64,000 bases of DNA from contig NZ_CP047952.1 of the NCBI RefSeq assembly GCF_014279875.1, positions 1,426,001-1,490,000 on the forward strand. Direction: 5' to 3'. The translations under genes were made by a program, and so were the position numbers. Under the pieces are notes generated by a model, which was not told the origin of the DNA, did not search any database, and saw nothing but the letters and a program-made list of their open reading frames with translations. The first letter of the stretch is position 1. Each line of letters starts with the position of its first letter. The DNA comes from Synechococcus sp. MEDNS5. Lineage in GTDB: Bacteria; Cyanobacteriota; Cyanobacteriia; PCC-6307; Cyanobiaceae. Below are positions 9,510-18,765 of the stretch, piece by piece.

Positions 9510-11005
9510 CCCTCCAGTGCACCTTCGAGAGCTGCATCAAAGGCTGGCAATCTCCACATCCAGTTTCCGCCCACCGTGCCCGGTGTGTTGAAACGGGCCG
9601 AATCATCCAAATGAAGAAGATCCTGCACAGGGGCCACCACCAACGCAGCAGATGTGGAGAGGCCCAGTTCAAGCAGTTGCCATCCGGGGGCCTCAACGGT
9701 GCGCCCAAGCGTGGCGGTGAACTGGTCCCTTGATGACTGATCCAGATGCTCCCACCAACCCAGGCTCGTGGGATTGTCGTGGGTTCCGGTGTAAACCACC
9801 CAGCCTTTGCCCTTGATGTTGCCTGGGAGGTAAGGATTGTCTGCATTCCCGTCAAAAGCGAACTGCAGAACCTTCATGCCGGGGAGATGGAAACGATCAC
9901 GAAGTCGCTCCACATCAGGAGTGATCACGCCCAGATCCTCGGCCACGATGGGCAGGTATCCACCGGCATCACGCCTCAGAGAGGCCAGAAGTGCGCCACC
10001 GGGGGAGCGTTTCCAGCGGCCGTTGATGGCCGTGTCATCGTCGCCGGGTACCGACCAGTAAGCGGCCAGGGCACGGAAATGGTCAAGACGCAGCCTGTCG
10101 GCGAGGTCCCATTGACGCCTTAAGCGATCACGCCACCAGCGGAATCCTGTCTGACGATGCCGGCCCCAGGTGTAAACGGGTGTTCCCCAGAGCTGGCCGG
10201 TGGCAGAGAAGTAATCCGGAGGAACACCACTCTGCTGATGGAGACGTCCATCAGCCGCGATCGAAAACAGCGAGCGGTTACTCCAGACATCGGCGCTGTC
10301 GCGGGCGACATAGAAAGGAAGATCACCGAGGATTTCCACGCCAAGGTCGCTCGCCAGGGCACGGAGCTGGCGCCACTGACGATCGAGATGCCACTGAAGA
10401 AGATCCTGCTCAAGCAGGTCTTTCTGATGAGTGCAACGCCATTGCTCCAATGCCGTATCGCGGTGGACCGCCAACTCGTGTGGCCAGGCCCACCACGGCA
10501 AACCTGCACGTTCACGACGCAGCACCATGAAGGCGGAGTGATCACGGAGCCAACGCGCCTGATCGACACACCACCGCTGAAAGGCCTGGTGGCGATCGGC
10601 AGACTGCTCTGACCAACGGAGACGCAGTGATCTGGCCAGCGCGTTGGCCCGTTGATCAGCTAAGGCGAAATCAAGGCGATCGCCACCCTCTCCGTCTGCC
10701 GCAGTCCCCTGGGGAAGGGCCAACACATCATCGGGGGCGATGAACCCCTCGTCGCTCAGATCCTGGGCATCGAGCAACCAGGGATTGATGGCGAAACTGG
10801 ATGGTGAGCTGTAGGGAGAACCCGTGCCGTCCGGTGGGGCCAGCGGCAGTACTTGCCACACCCTGATGCCCTGGCGAGCGAGCGCATGAAGCCAACCGCG
10901 AGCCGCAGCACCAAAACTGCCGCACACCGGTGATCCAGGAAGAGCGGTGGGGTGCAGGAGCACACCAACCCTGCGACTCGATGCGGTCCCTCTTGGATGG
11001 GGCAT
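9473..11005 (-). CDS. malQ: 4-alpha-glucanotransferase
   Basis: Glycoside hydrolase family 77 amylomaltase/disproportionating enzyme, 510 residues. It transfers alpha-1,4-glucan segments between maltodextrins during glycogen turnover. The N-terminus RRVGVLLHPTALPGSPVCG and the PLAPPDGTGSPYSSPSSFA segment are typical; the catalytic region includes LRLDHFRALAAYW (nucleophile Asp), IVAEDLGVITPDVERLRD (acid/base Glu) and YTGTHDNPTSLGWWE. ATG start at 11005, 12 bp downstream of the preceding minus-strand gene, so they probably form a two-gene operon. Confidence 0.95.
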   Translation of the reverse strand: MPHPRGTASSRRVGVLLHPTALPGSPVCGSFGAAARGWLHALARQGIRVWQVLPLAPPDGTGSPYSSPSSFAINPWLLDAQDLSDEGFIAPDDVLALPQGTAADGEGGDRLDFALADQRANALARSLRLRWSEQSADRHQAFQRWCVDQARWLRDHSAFMVLRRERAGLPWWAWPHELAVHRDTALEQWRCTHQKDLLEQDLLQWHLDRQWRQLRALASDLGVEILGDLPFYVARDSADVWSNRSLFSIAADGRLHQQSGVPPDYFSATGQLWGTPVYTWGRHRQTGFRWWRDRLRRQWDLADRLRLDHFRALAAYWSVPGDDDTAINGRWKRSPGGALLASLRRDAGGYLPIVAEDLGVITPDVERLRDRFHLPGMKVLQFAFDGNADNPYLPGNIKGKGWVVYTGTHDNPTSLGWWEHLDQSSRDQFTATLGRTVEAPGWQLLELGLSTSAALVVAPVQDLLHLDDSARFNTPGTVGGNWMWRLPAFDAALEGALEGYGLRAEVWSRR

Positions 11006-11017
11006 AGACGCGATGAA

Positions 11018-12226
11018 TCAGCGGGCGGGCAAGCGATAGCGCTCAACGATGCGTCGCGCAAAGGCGGGCAGATGGCGCTCCACCACCTCAGGATGATGCC
11101 GCCGGAGCCAGAGCGCATTTCTGGTGAAGTGGGAATCGATGGAGAAGCGGCCGTATTCCAGCCCTTTCGGCCCGACCCGCTGCACGATCCAGCCCACAAC
11201 CTCCGCAAGCCACATGGGCAGTCGCAGGGCCTTGTCATAGGCGTCGATGCCCTGCTGCACAGCCTGGCGGCGATCACCTCGGCTCGACACCGGCGCCTGA
11301 TCGAGTTCCGCTTCCACCAGCTTGAGCAATTCTTCCCCTCGTGAATTACGCACAACCAACCACTGGCGTCCGAATTCAGCCCCCATGTAGCCAACGACTA
11401 GGTCAGCACCGGCATTGACGTAGTCGAAGCAACTCAGACAGCTTGGTGCGAAGACGTCCTTGAGAGCGGGCGTGTCGAGACCGAAGAAGGGGACCGTCTC
11501 CACATGACCATCGCTGTGCCGGAAATGAATCCTGAAATCCTGCATGAATTCGTAGTGCACCACCGTGTGCGGTGAAGCACTGGCGCTCTCCAAAAAGGTC
11601 TGAAGCCCCTCGCGGGAGACATTGTCCACACAGGGAAGACCCAGCACGTACAGCGCCTCAAGCGGGAGGGTGTTCTGCACGGCACGCAGCGCCTGAACCT
11701 GGCAACCCACACCGATCGCAAGGAGGCGTTTGATCCCACTGCCTGGCAATTGCTCAAGAACCGAGAGGTTGTTGGACAGGGTGGGCTTATTGACCCTTGC
11801 CGCAAGAACCTCCTCCGGAGTGCGTGCCAGAACGGGCATCGGCGTGAAGCGATCGTCAGGGCTCTGCTGAACGCAGAGCACAGCATCAACGAGACCGGTC
11901 TCCAACGCGCGGACTCCCAGACGACTAACAATCCCGGTCCACTGGGCTCCATCGATCGGTGTCTGCAAACGCGCAGTGAGCATCCGCTGCTGCACACCGA
12001 AATACAATTCATTCTCTTGATCGAGATTGCGGACACGGCCGTGGGCCTTGCGTTCCATGCCATCGAAGTCCTGATGAAGGAAGGCACAGGCCTGGCGGAC
12101 ATAAGCAACCCAGCGCGAATCACAGAGTCCGCAATCACTGCAGAGGTCCTTGGCAGGACGGATCCGATCGCGGGGAATCGGCCGCGCCTGGTCGTGGGGA
12201 AGCGGTGAAGCGGGGGAAGACGTCAC
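11018..12226 (-). CDS. bciB: Ferredoxin-type divinyl chlorophyllide 8-vinyl reductase (FrhB family)
   Basis: FrhB/coenzyme F420 hydrogenase beta-subunit family protein of 402 residues, matching the cyanobacterial ferredoxin-dependent 8-vinyl reductase (Synechocystis slr1923 type), which converts divinyl to monovinyl chlorophyllide using Fe-S clusters and a flavin. The cysteine cluster CSDCGLC near residue 30 is visible, as are later cysteines (GVGCQVQALR, GLPCVDN, APSCLSCFDY). GTG start at 12226. Related FrhB proteins include 7-hydroxymethyl chlorophyll a reductase of plants, so the exact reaction is inferred from organism and family. Its presence argues for monovinyl chlorophyll. Confidence 0.82.
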   Translation of the reverse strand: MTSSPASPLPHDQARPIPRDRIRPAKDLCSDCGLCDSRWVAYVRQACAFLHQDFDGMERKAHGRVRNLDQENELYFGVQQRMLTARLQTPIDGAQWTGIVSRLGVRALETGLVDAVLCVQQSPDDRFTPMPVLARTPEEVLAARVNKPTLSNNLSVLEQLPGSGIKRLLAIGVGCQVQALRAVQNTLPLEALYVLGLPCVDNVSREGLQTFLESASASPHTVVHYEFMQDFRIHFRHSDGHVETVPFFGLDTPALKDVFAPSCLSCFDYVNAGADLVVGYMGAEFGRQWLVVRNSRGEELLKLVEAELDQAPVSSRGDRRQAVQQGIDAYDKALRLPMWLAEVVGWIVQRVGPKGLEYGRFSIDSHFTRNALWLRRHHPEVVERHLPAFARRIVERYRLPAR

Positions 12227-12310
12227 AGACAGCTCAAGCCTGGAGAGAGGTCAACGCTAATCAGTGAGAGTTGAGCAAGACTGGTATGCCAAAAGCAAGC
12301 ACAGCGCGTC

Positions 12311-13306
12311 ATGGAGGGTTCGGCACCGGCAGGAGACGCGGCACAGAAACGTGTGAAGCGATGGCTGGGGACGAAACCAAGCCGAACTGTGCTGAGAATT
12401 GCCGCTGCAGTGATTGGTGCAGGACTGATTGGAGGAGGGCTCGCCCTGATCTGGCCAAAACCTGATCCGATTGCCGCTGCTCCACCTTCCCCGGATGACC
12501 CTGCCAGCCTGGCCCCCCTCCCGGAGCGGTCGGTCATGGTGCTGCTGGTTGGCCTTGATTCGGAAGCCATCAACGATCCATCAAACCGTGCAGCCCCCAA
12601 AGGACCGGCCAACGCAGACAGCCTGATGCTGATCCTTGTCACAGCTGGAGAAGCGCTGCAAGTGCTTCAGGTGCCAACGGAGCTGGCCGTGCAACTGCCT
12701 GGCCGCGAAGAGGTGCAGCCCCTCGCCAGGGCCTATCGGAAGGGGGGGGTTGCACTCACCGCCGACGTCATCGCCGAAGTCGTGGGACTCCCTGCGGGCG
12801 AACCCGATCGTTACCTGGTGATGCCCCGTCAGGCCCTGCGAGCCCTTGTGGACCGCCTCGGTGAAGTGGAGGTGAGCCTCAACCAGTCGTACAACCGCCA
12901 GGACAAAGCGCAGAACTACACCGTCAATCTGCAGGCCGGTCGCCAGACGCTCAATGGCCGTCAAGCTGAACAACTGGCAAGACACCGCTCCAATCCCAAT
13001 GACGATGGCGCTCGCAGAGCCCGCCAACAGCGCCTGGTGCGCGGTATCCACGATCAGCTCAGGCAACCCAATGCCATCGCCCTGCTCCCGGATGTGATCG
13101 GCGAGGTTTCAGCGCAGGTCTCAACCGATCTCACCCCCTCCGAAATGCTCAGCCTTGCGGCAGCGGCCCTAAGCAGCACCGAGCCCCCTGTGATCAGCCA
13201 GCTGACACTGGCAGCACGGGCCGGCCAGCAGCAACTTCGCGAGCTCAAGCCCGATCAGGCCCTTCCTCTCTGGCCACCTGAGCCCAACGCGACCGCAGGC
13301 AACTGA
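12311..13306 (+). CDS. LytR-CpsA-Psr (LCP) family protein, divergent
   Basis: Membrane-anchored LCP-like protein of 331 residues. A membrane segment (about residues 28-48) precedes an LCP domain with VMVLLVGLD, NADSLMLILVT and the conserved ARHRSNPNDDGARRARQQR stretch. LCP enzymes transfer glycan polymers onto cell-wall carriers or peptidoglycan. In standard LCP proteins the second motif reads like SIPRDT; here it is LQVPTELAV, so the usual Arg-Asp pair is missing, and the DxD-like first motif is also altered. It may be a non-catalytic or altered-specificity member. ATG start; the 3' end overlaps the convergent gene by 62 bp. Confidence 0.8.
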   Translation: MEGSAPAGDAAQKRVKRWLGTKPSRTVLRIAAAVIGAGLIGGGLALIWPKPDPIAAAPPSPDDPASLAPLPERSVMVLLVGLDSEAINDPSNRAAPKGPANADSLMLILVTAGEALQVLQVPTELAVQLPGREEVQPLARAYRKGGVALTADVIAEVVGLPAGEPDRYLVMPRQALRALVDRLGEVEVSLNQSYNRQDKAQNYTVNLQAGRQTLNGRQAEQLARHRSNPNDDGARRARQQRLVRGIHDQLRQPNAIALLPDVIGEVSAQVSTDLTPSEMLSLAAAALSSTEPPVISQLTLAARAGQQQLRELKPDQALPLWPPEPNATAGN

Positions 13307-13778
13307 TCAGACCGCAGAGATCATCATCGGTTCCTTGAAGACATCCACACCAGGGAAGGCCATCGGCCCTGCGGGCGGAACGGCTCCAGGATCCGCCCAG
13401 TTGCACGAGACCAAGCAGCTCGACCTGAAGCGATCGGGCCAGGGCCACCGACGCCGGAACGATGCCGGCGAAACGTCCGTCCTTCCGTGGCTCCGCCAGC
13501 ATCAGAACAGGAACATGCCAGCAGGCGAGAGCCTCAAGCCAGCTGCCTTCCCCGCACTCATCCACGGCGACATCACCACTCACCCGCAGGAGCGTGGGCT
13601 CCAATGATCCGCCTGAAGATCGGCTGGTGATTTGTTGCAGACAGGGGTGGGGTGCGGCTCCCGAGGCCTGTTCGATCAGGGTGGCTCCAAACGCTTCCGC
13701 CAGACTGCGGGACGCGGAGGCCATAGACCCTTCACCAAGCCTTCCGGCTCCGATCACCACGAGAAGGTTGTTCGCCAT
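13245..13778 (-). CDS. Conserved hypothetical protein, possibly BioD-like
   Basis: 177 residues, no firm family. The N-terminus LLVVIGAGRLGEGSMA and the middle segment around PVLMLAEPRKDGRFAGIVPA and VELLGLVQLGG resemble the beta-strand and loop order of dethiobiotin-synthetase-type P-loop proteins, but the P-loop lysine is absent, so nucleotide binding is doubtful. ATG start at 13778. Its 3' end lies over the tail of the LCP gene, and it is divergent from prs about 100 bp away. Function unknown. Confidence 0.62.
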   Translation of the reverse strand: MANNLLVVIGAGRLGEGSMASASRSLAEAFGATLIEQASGAAPHPCLQQITSRSSGGSLEPTLLRVSGDVAVDECGEGSWLEALACWHVPVLMLAEPRKDGRFAGIVPASVALARSLQVELLGLVQLGGSWSRSARRADGLPWCGCLQGTDDDLCGLISCLRSRWAQVAREEGPDRA

Positions 13779-13877
13779 GGCGGCACCTTAGAAGCCGTGG
13801 ATGGGTGGAAGAGGTGTGGTTGGGGTGTCCCATGCACCACTACCATCGGAATACCAAGTTTCTCGTTCGCGGGCATC

Positions 13878-14873
13878 GTGACCGGATTCCTGACTGCAGC
13901 CCGCGCCGAACAGGAGAAGATCCAGCACGACACGCGGCGACTCCGCCTGTTCAGCGGCACGTCGAATCCCGCTTTGGCTCGGGAAATCGCAGCGTATTTG
14001 GGTGTCCCCGACGGTCCGAGGGTCTGCAAACGCTTTGCCGACGGTGAGCTCTACGTGCAGATCCAGGAATCCATCCGAGGCTGCGATGTCTTCCTGATCC
14101 AGCCCACCTGTGCTCCGGTGAATGATCACTTGATGGAGCTGTTGATCATGGTCGACGCCTGTCGTCGTGCTTCAGCGAGGCAGATCACTGCAGTCGTCCC
14201 TTATTACGGTTACGCACGGGCGGATCGGAAGACCGCAGGTCGGGAATCCATCACGGCCAAGCTCACAGCCAATCTCCTGGTCAAGTCAGGAGTGGACAGG
14301 GTGCTGGCCATGGATCTTCATTCCGCGCAGATCCAGGGTTACTTCGACATTCCCTGCGATCACATTTACGGCTCCCCAGTGCTCGTGGATTACCTCTCCG
14401 CCCAGGAGCTCGGCGAGGTGGTGGTTGTTTCACCGGATGTCGGTGGTGTGGCACGGGCGAGAGCCTTTGCCAAGCAAATGAACGATGCTCCGCTGGCCAT
14501 CATCGACAAACGACGCACGGGTCACAACATGGCCGAGAGCCTCACGGTGATCGGGGATGTAAACCAACGCACCGCAATCCTCATCGACGACATGATCGAC
14601 ACCGGTGGCACCATTTGCGCCGGTGCCAGGTTGTTGCGTCAACAGGGGGCCAGCCGAGTGATCGCCTGCGCGACCCATGCCGTGTTCTCGCCGCCAGCGT
14701 CCGAGCGCTTGGCAACGGATGGACTGTTTGAGCAGGTTGTGGTGACCAACAGCATTCCGATCCCATCGGATCGCATGTTCCCCCAACTCCAGGTGCTGTC
14801 GGTCGCCAACATGCTCGGAGAAGCGATCTGGCGCATTCATGAGGAGAGTTCCGTCAGCTCGATGTTCCGCTGA
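13878..14873 (+). CDS. prs: Ribose-phosphate pyrophosphokinase
   Basis: PRPP synthetase: transfers pyrophosphate from ATP to ribose 5-phosphate, feeding purine, pyrimidine, histidine and NAD synthesis. Family motifs are clear: RLRLFSGTSNPALAREIA at the N-terminus, FADGELYVQIQES, the flexible ATP loop KRRTGHN, and the PRPP-binding signature AILIDDMIDTGGT. The frame is open back to 13632, but the GTG at 13878 gives 331 residues, the usual cyanobacterial length, and starts shortly before the first conserved strand. Confidence 0.95.
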   Translation: MTGFLTAARAEQEKIQHDTRRLRLFSGTSNPALAREIAAYLGVPDGPRVCKRFADGELYVQIQESIRGCDVFLIQPTCAPVNDHLMELLIMVDACRRASARQITAVVPYYGYARADRKTAGRESITAKLTANLLVKSGVDRVLAMDLHSAQIQGYFDIPCDHIYGSPVLVDYLSAQELGEVVVVSPDVGGVARARAFAKQMNDAPLAIIDKRRTGHNMAESLTVIGDVNQRTAILIDDMIDTGGTICAGARLLRQQGASRVIACATHAVFSPPASERLATDGLFEQVVVTNSIPIPSDRMFPQLQVLSVANMLGEAIWRIHEESSVSSMFR

Positions 14874-14885
14874 ACTCGGGTTGTG

Positions 14886-16037
14886 ATGCTTTCACCACGA
14901 ACTTTTCGTCGAAGCAGCGCTGGTGCCATCGCTGCGATGGCCATGGTCATGACCACGACGGGCGCTCAGGCCGGACTCCCCTCCGTTCAGCCGAAACGCA
15001 CCCTGGGTGTCTGGCTCACCAACAGCCCAAGCCCTCTGTACTACGACCGAACAAGGCTGTTAAAGGCGATGGACGAACTGCAGCAGGCAGGATTCACAGC
15101 TTTGTATCCGAATGTGTGGAGCCGAGGCACCACCTTTCATCGCAGTCGGTTCGCACCGGTGGAACCAGCCCTCCGCAAGGCGGGACTCAATCTTGACCCG
15201 ATCTGCACCATCAGCAAGGAAGGCCGCAAACGCGGCATGAAGGTGATTCCGTGGTTTGAATATGGCCTGATGGAGCCTGCGAGTGCCGCGGTGGTGGCGC
15301 AGCATCCCGAGTGGGTGTTGACACGCCGGAACGGCAATCCCGTGATGACCATGCACGGGAAAGAGATGGTTTGGCTCAACCCAGCCCACCCTGAAGTGCG
15401 CGAGCGGTTCATCGGTCTTGTGGTGGAAGTGATGAAGCGCTGCAAGATGGATGGACTGCAGCTCGATGATCATTTCGCCTGGCCAGTGGAACTGGGCTAT
15501 GACTCCTACACATCGGCGCTTTACCAGCAAGACACCGGGGTTCGACCGCCGAAAGACCACACCAATCGCTATTGGATGGCCTGGCGACGGCGTCAGCTGA
15601 CTGGACTACTGCGCGAGCTACGCCAGCGCTTGGATGACGAATCGCTTCCACAGAGAATCAGCCTCTCACCAGGCCCCTTTCGATTTGCCTACAACCATTG
15701 GCTTCAGGACTGGGAGCTCTGGGCGGTTGGCGAGTTGATCGATGATCTCGTCGTTCAGAATTACGCTTACTCCCTCAAAGGTTTCGCCAAAGATCTCAAT
15801 CAGCCGGCGCTGCGCAAAGCCCGGCAATGGGGAATGCCGGTGCAGATTGGCATCCTCGCGGGGTTTGGAAAACGCACCACACCGATTCCTGTGCTGGCTG
15901 AGAAACAACGGCTCAGCAACCAACAAGGCTACGGAGTGATCTACTTCTACTGGGAAGGTCTCTGGGGAAAATACAGCGGAAAAGAAGGGCCGGCCTTCCG
16001 CTTTGATGCTTTTCAAAGCCTCGGTGCTCAGGATTGA
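14886..16037 (+). CDS. Exported glycoside-hydrolase-10-like (GHL10) protein
   Basis: Putative exported glycosidase with a GHL10/DUF187 TIM barrel. A signal peptide (about residues 1-29, ending TTGAQA) precedes LGVWLTNSPSPLYY, the ALYPNVWSRG strand, MKVIPWFEYG, MVWLNPAHPEVR and the catalytic-site-like DGLQLDDHFAWP. Cyanobacterial members are usually secreted or periplasmic and may act on peptidoglycan or surface glycans, but no substrate is proven. The frame opens at GTG 14883; the adjacent ATG 14886 is used. It starts 12 bp after prs. Confidence 0.85.
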   Translation: MLSPRTFRRSSAGAIAAMAMVMTTTGAQAGLPSVQPKRTLGVWLTNSPSPLYYDRTRLLKAMDELQQAGFTALYPNVWSRGTTFHRSRFAPVEPALRKAGLNLDPICTISKEGRKRGMKVIPWFEYGLMEPASAAVVAQHPEWVLTRRNGNPVMTMHGKEMVWLNPAHPEVRERFIGLVVEVMKRCKMDGLQLDDHFAWPVELGYDSYTSALYQQDTGVRPPKDHTNRYWMAWRRRQLTGLLRELRQRLDDESLPQRISLSPGPFRFAYNHWLQDWELWAVGELIDDLVVQNYAYSLKGFAKDLNQPALRKARQWGMPVQIGILAGFGKRTTPIPVLAEKQRLSNQQGYGVIYFYWEGLWGKYSGKEGPAFRFDAFQSLGAQD

Positions 16038-16057
16038 ACGCCGAGGCTTTGGCCTTC

Positions 16058-18721
16058 TCAGGCCTGCATCAGCGTGACCACTTCACGGGTATTGGTCGAG
16101 AGATCAGCCTCCGCCAGCACAGCCAAGGCTCGTTGAACAGCAGCTTTGCGCTCTTGTCCGTAGGTATGCCAACGGCTGAAGACCTTGGCCAGCCTTGAGG
16201 CTGTAATCGGATTCCTGCCGTCCACCGCGATGATCTGGTGAGCCATGAATAGGTAGCCGCTGCCATCCAGCGCGTGAAACACGCTGGGATTGCCAACAAG
16301 CCCACCCAGCACGGCCCGCACGGAGTTGGGAGCCATCGGATCGAATCGAGGGTGCTGCAGAAGAGCCTCAACGCGCGCAAGTGCATCCGATCGAGGAGTG
16401 GATGCTTCCAACGCAAACCAGGTATCGAAGATCACTGGGCGGTCCTGCCAGCGGTCATGAAACACCTGGAGCGCTTGCAGACGCTGGGCACAGTCGATCG
16501 GCTGAAGGGCTCGCAGGGCTGCACGGGCGAGGGTCATCGATGGGCCGCTCACAGCCGCCAGCGCAGCATCGCGCACCCCTTCGTCGCCAGACGCCGCCAG
16601 CCAGCTCCAGATCAGGGCTGTGAGCTGACGCTCACCCTGCCCCGCAGGCCATTGCGCTTGCAGAGATTCCGCACTGGACGCCAGTCGCTGCCGCAGCGCG
16701 TCGGCGAGTCGGGATCCGAACAGTTCGCGCAGCGCACAGGCGGCCTGAAACAGAGCCGGTGGATCGGCCTCATCCTGCAAGGCCTCCAACTCAGCCAATC
16801 CGGGGAAGGCCAACAGTGTGGCGAGAACGGCGGGATCCTTTTCCCCAGCAGGCGACAGCAGCTGGCTGAGTGCGTCCAGCATCCGCTCCTCCAGATGTGA
16901 ATCGTCACCACCTGATGCCCGAGCCAGCAGGAGACGCTTCCAGATCTGCTGCCCCGCATCCCAGCGGGCAAACGCATCGGTGTCCCCTGCAAACAAAGCA
17001 AACAGGTCATCGTCGGCCTGATCAGCCGTCCAGGTCACCGGAGCTGAAAACTGCCGAAACAGCGAGAGCACTGGGGGACGGGGCGTGCTGGCCAATCCCT
17101 CGAGAACGACGGTCTGTTGGTCTTGATCAAGAACAAGCAAGCGCTCATCACCAGCGACACCATCAGCGTTCAGAACAGTCCAGAGAACAGGAATGACGAC
17201 TGGCAGCTTGTCTGGTTGCCCGGGGGTAGGCGCCGTGGACTGGCGAAACTTGAGCGTCAACCGCCCTTCCGTTGGCTCCCAGTGCCGATCAACGGTCACA
17301 TGAGGAGTGCCGGCCTGGTGATACCAACGCTTGAACTGCTCAGGCTGAAAATTGAGAGGAGTTCCTTCCTCAGTCGCGCCCTCAACAATCGCTGCTAAAA
17401 AATCCTCTGTTGTGGCGGCGTCTCCGTCGTGGCGTTGGAAATACAGACGCATCCCCCGCATGAAGCGCTCATTCCCCAGAAGGGTGCGCAGCATGCGGAT
17501 CAATTCAGCGCCCTTTTCGTAGATCGTCGTTGTATAGAAGTTATCGATGGCCTGGTACGCATCAGGCTTCACTGGGTGCGCTGTGGGTCCAGCATCCTCG
17601 CGAAACTGGGTGTTGCGCAGCATCGCGGCATCCTCAATGCGTTTAAGCGCTGAGGAATGCAGATCAGCGGTGAAGCACTGGTCGCGGAACACGGTGAGAC
17701 CTTCCTTCAGCGACAGTTGAAACCAGTCGCGACAAGTGATCCGATTCCCCGACCAATTGTGGAAATATTCGTGAGCGACAACGCTCTCGATGCGTTCCAG
17801 TTCTCCATCAGTGGCCGTTTCTGCGTCAGCGAGAACCAGCTTCGAATTGAAAATATTCAGACTCTTGTTCTCCATGGCGCCCATGTTGAAGTGGCGCACC
17901 GCAACCGTATTGAACTCATCCAGGTCGTACTCGAGACCGTAAACCCGTTCATCCCAAGCCATGGATCGCTTGAGCGACTGCATGGCATGGGCGGTGTAGG
18001 GCTCATCCCCCGCTTCCACATGCAGCCGCAAAGTCACGCGACGGCCTGATGAAGTGGTGAAGTGATCTCTGATTTCCTTCAAGTCTCCAGCCACTAGGGC
18101 AAAGAGATAGGACGGCTTCGGGAACGGGTCTTCCCACACCACCGCATGACGCGATGGGAACGTGGGCATTGGCCCGGCTTCGACAGCATTGCCGTTGGAG
18201 AGAAGAACTGGAAAACGCTCACGATCCGCCTCAATGCGCACTCGGAAGCGACTGAGAACATCCGGACGATCGGGATGAAAGGCGATGCGCCGGAATCCCT
18301 CGGCTTCGCATTGTGTGGTGAGCATGCCCCCACTGGCATAAAGCCCTTCAAGCGAACCGTTAGCTGCCGGATCGAGCTTGCACACCGTCGTCACGGTGAA
18401 GGGTTGATTCGGCGTTGCCTGAATCTGGAGTGTGTCACCGCTCAAGCTGTAGGCGTCAGCATCGAGGGCATGGCCATCAAGAGCCACCGAGAGTAAATCA
18501 AGATCAACGCCCTGGAGACGCAGGGGTTCGGGGGATTGCAGGACCGGCTCAAGATGGAGGTCAGCCGTGACCAGAACGTCGTGCTCCTGAATCACGACGT
18601 TGAGCTCAGTTTTCGGAATCCTGAAGGGAAACGGCCGGTAATCCTCAAGACGAACGGTGGACTGAGGGGAGGGACTGCTGACCATGAACGTCTCACGCTG
18701 AACAGATCCTGACTCCCCCAT
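16058..18721 (-). CDS. pepN: Aminopeptidase N (M1 metallopeptidase)
   Basis: M1-family zinc aminopeptidase of about 887 residues, full length for bacterial PepN. It removes N-terminal residues from peptides in the cytoplasm. The exopeptidase motif GAMENKSLNIFN and zinc site VAHEYFHNWSGNRIT (HExxH near residue 315, third ligand Glu in LKEGLTVFRDQCF) are intact, and the C-terminal DUF3458 region follows. The frame starts GTG-ATG; the ATG at 18721 is used, though another ATG lies 12 residues in. It converges with the GHL10 gene, 20 bp apart. Confidence 0.95.
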   Translation of the reverse strand: MGESGSVQRETFMVSSPSPQSTVRLEDYRPFPFRIPKTELNVVIQEHDVLVTADLHLEPVLQSPEPLRLQGVDLDLLSVALDGHALDADAYSLSGDTLQIQATPNQPFTVTTVCKLDPAANGSLEGLYASGGMLTTQCEAEGFRRIAFHPDRPDVLSRFRVRIEADRERFPVLLSNGNAVEAGPMPTFPSRHAVVWEDPFPKPSYLFALVAGDLKEIRDHFTTSSGRRVTLRLHVEAGDEPYTAHAMQSLKRSMAWDERVYGLEYDLDEFNTVAVRHFNMGAMENKSLNIFNSKLVLADAETATDGELERIESVVAHEYFHNWSGNRITCRDWFQLSLKEGLTVFRDQCFTADLHSSALKRIEDAAMLRNTQFREDAGPTAHPVKPDAYQAIDNFYTTTIYEKGAELIRMLRTLLGNERFMRGMRLYFQRHDGDAATTEDFLAAIVEGATEEGTPLNFQPEQFKRWYHQAGTPHVTVDRHWEPTEGRLTLKFRQSTAPTPGQPDKLPVVIPVLWTVLNADGVAGDERLLVLDQDQQTVVLEGLASTPRPPVLSLFRQFSAPVTWTADQADDDLFALFAGDTDAFARWDAGQQIWKRLLLARASGGDDSHLEERMLDALSQLLSPAGEKDPAVLATLLAFPGLAELEALQDEADPPALFQAACALRELFGSRLADALRQRLASSAESLQAQWPAGQGERQLTALIWSWLAASGDEGVRDAALAAVSGPSMTLARAALRALQPIDCAQRLQALQVFHDRWQDRPVIFDTWFALEASTPRSDALARVEALLQHPRFDPMAPNSVRAVLGGLVGNPSVFHALDGSGYLFMAHQIIAVDGRNPITASRLAKVFSRWHTYGQERKAAVQRALAVLAEADLSTNTREVVTLMQA

Positions 18722-18765
18722 CACGGTGCTGACGAGGGTGAAAACCTCACCCCCGAATCCGTTGA

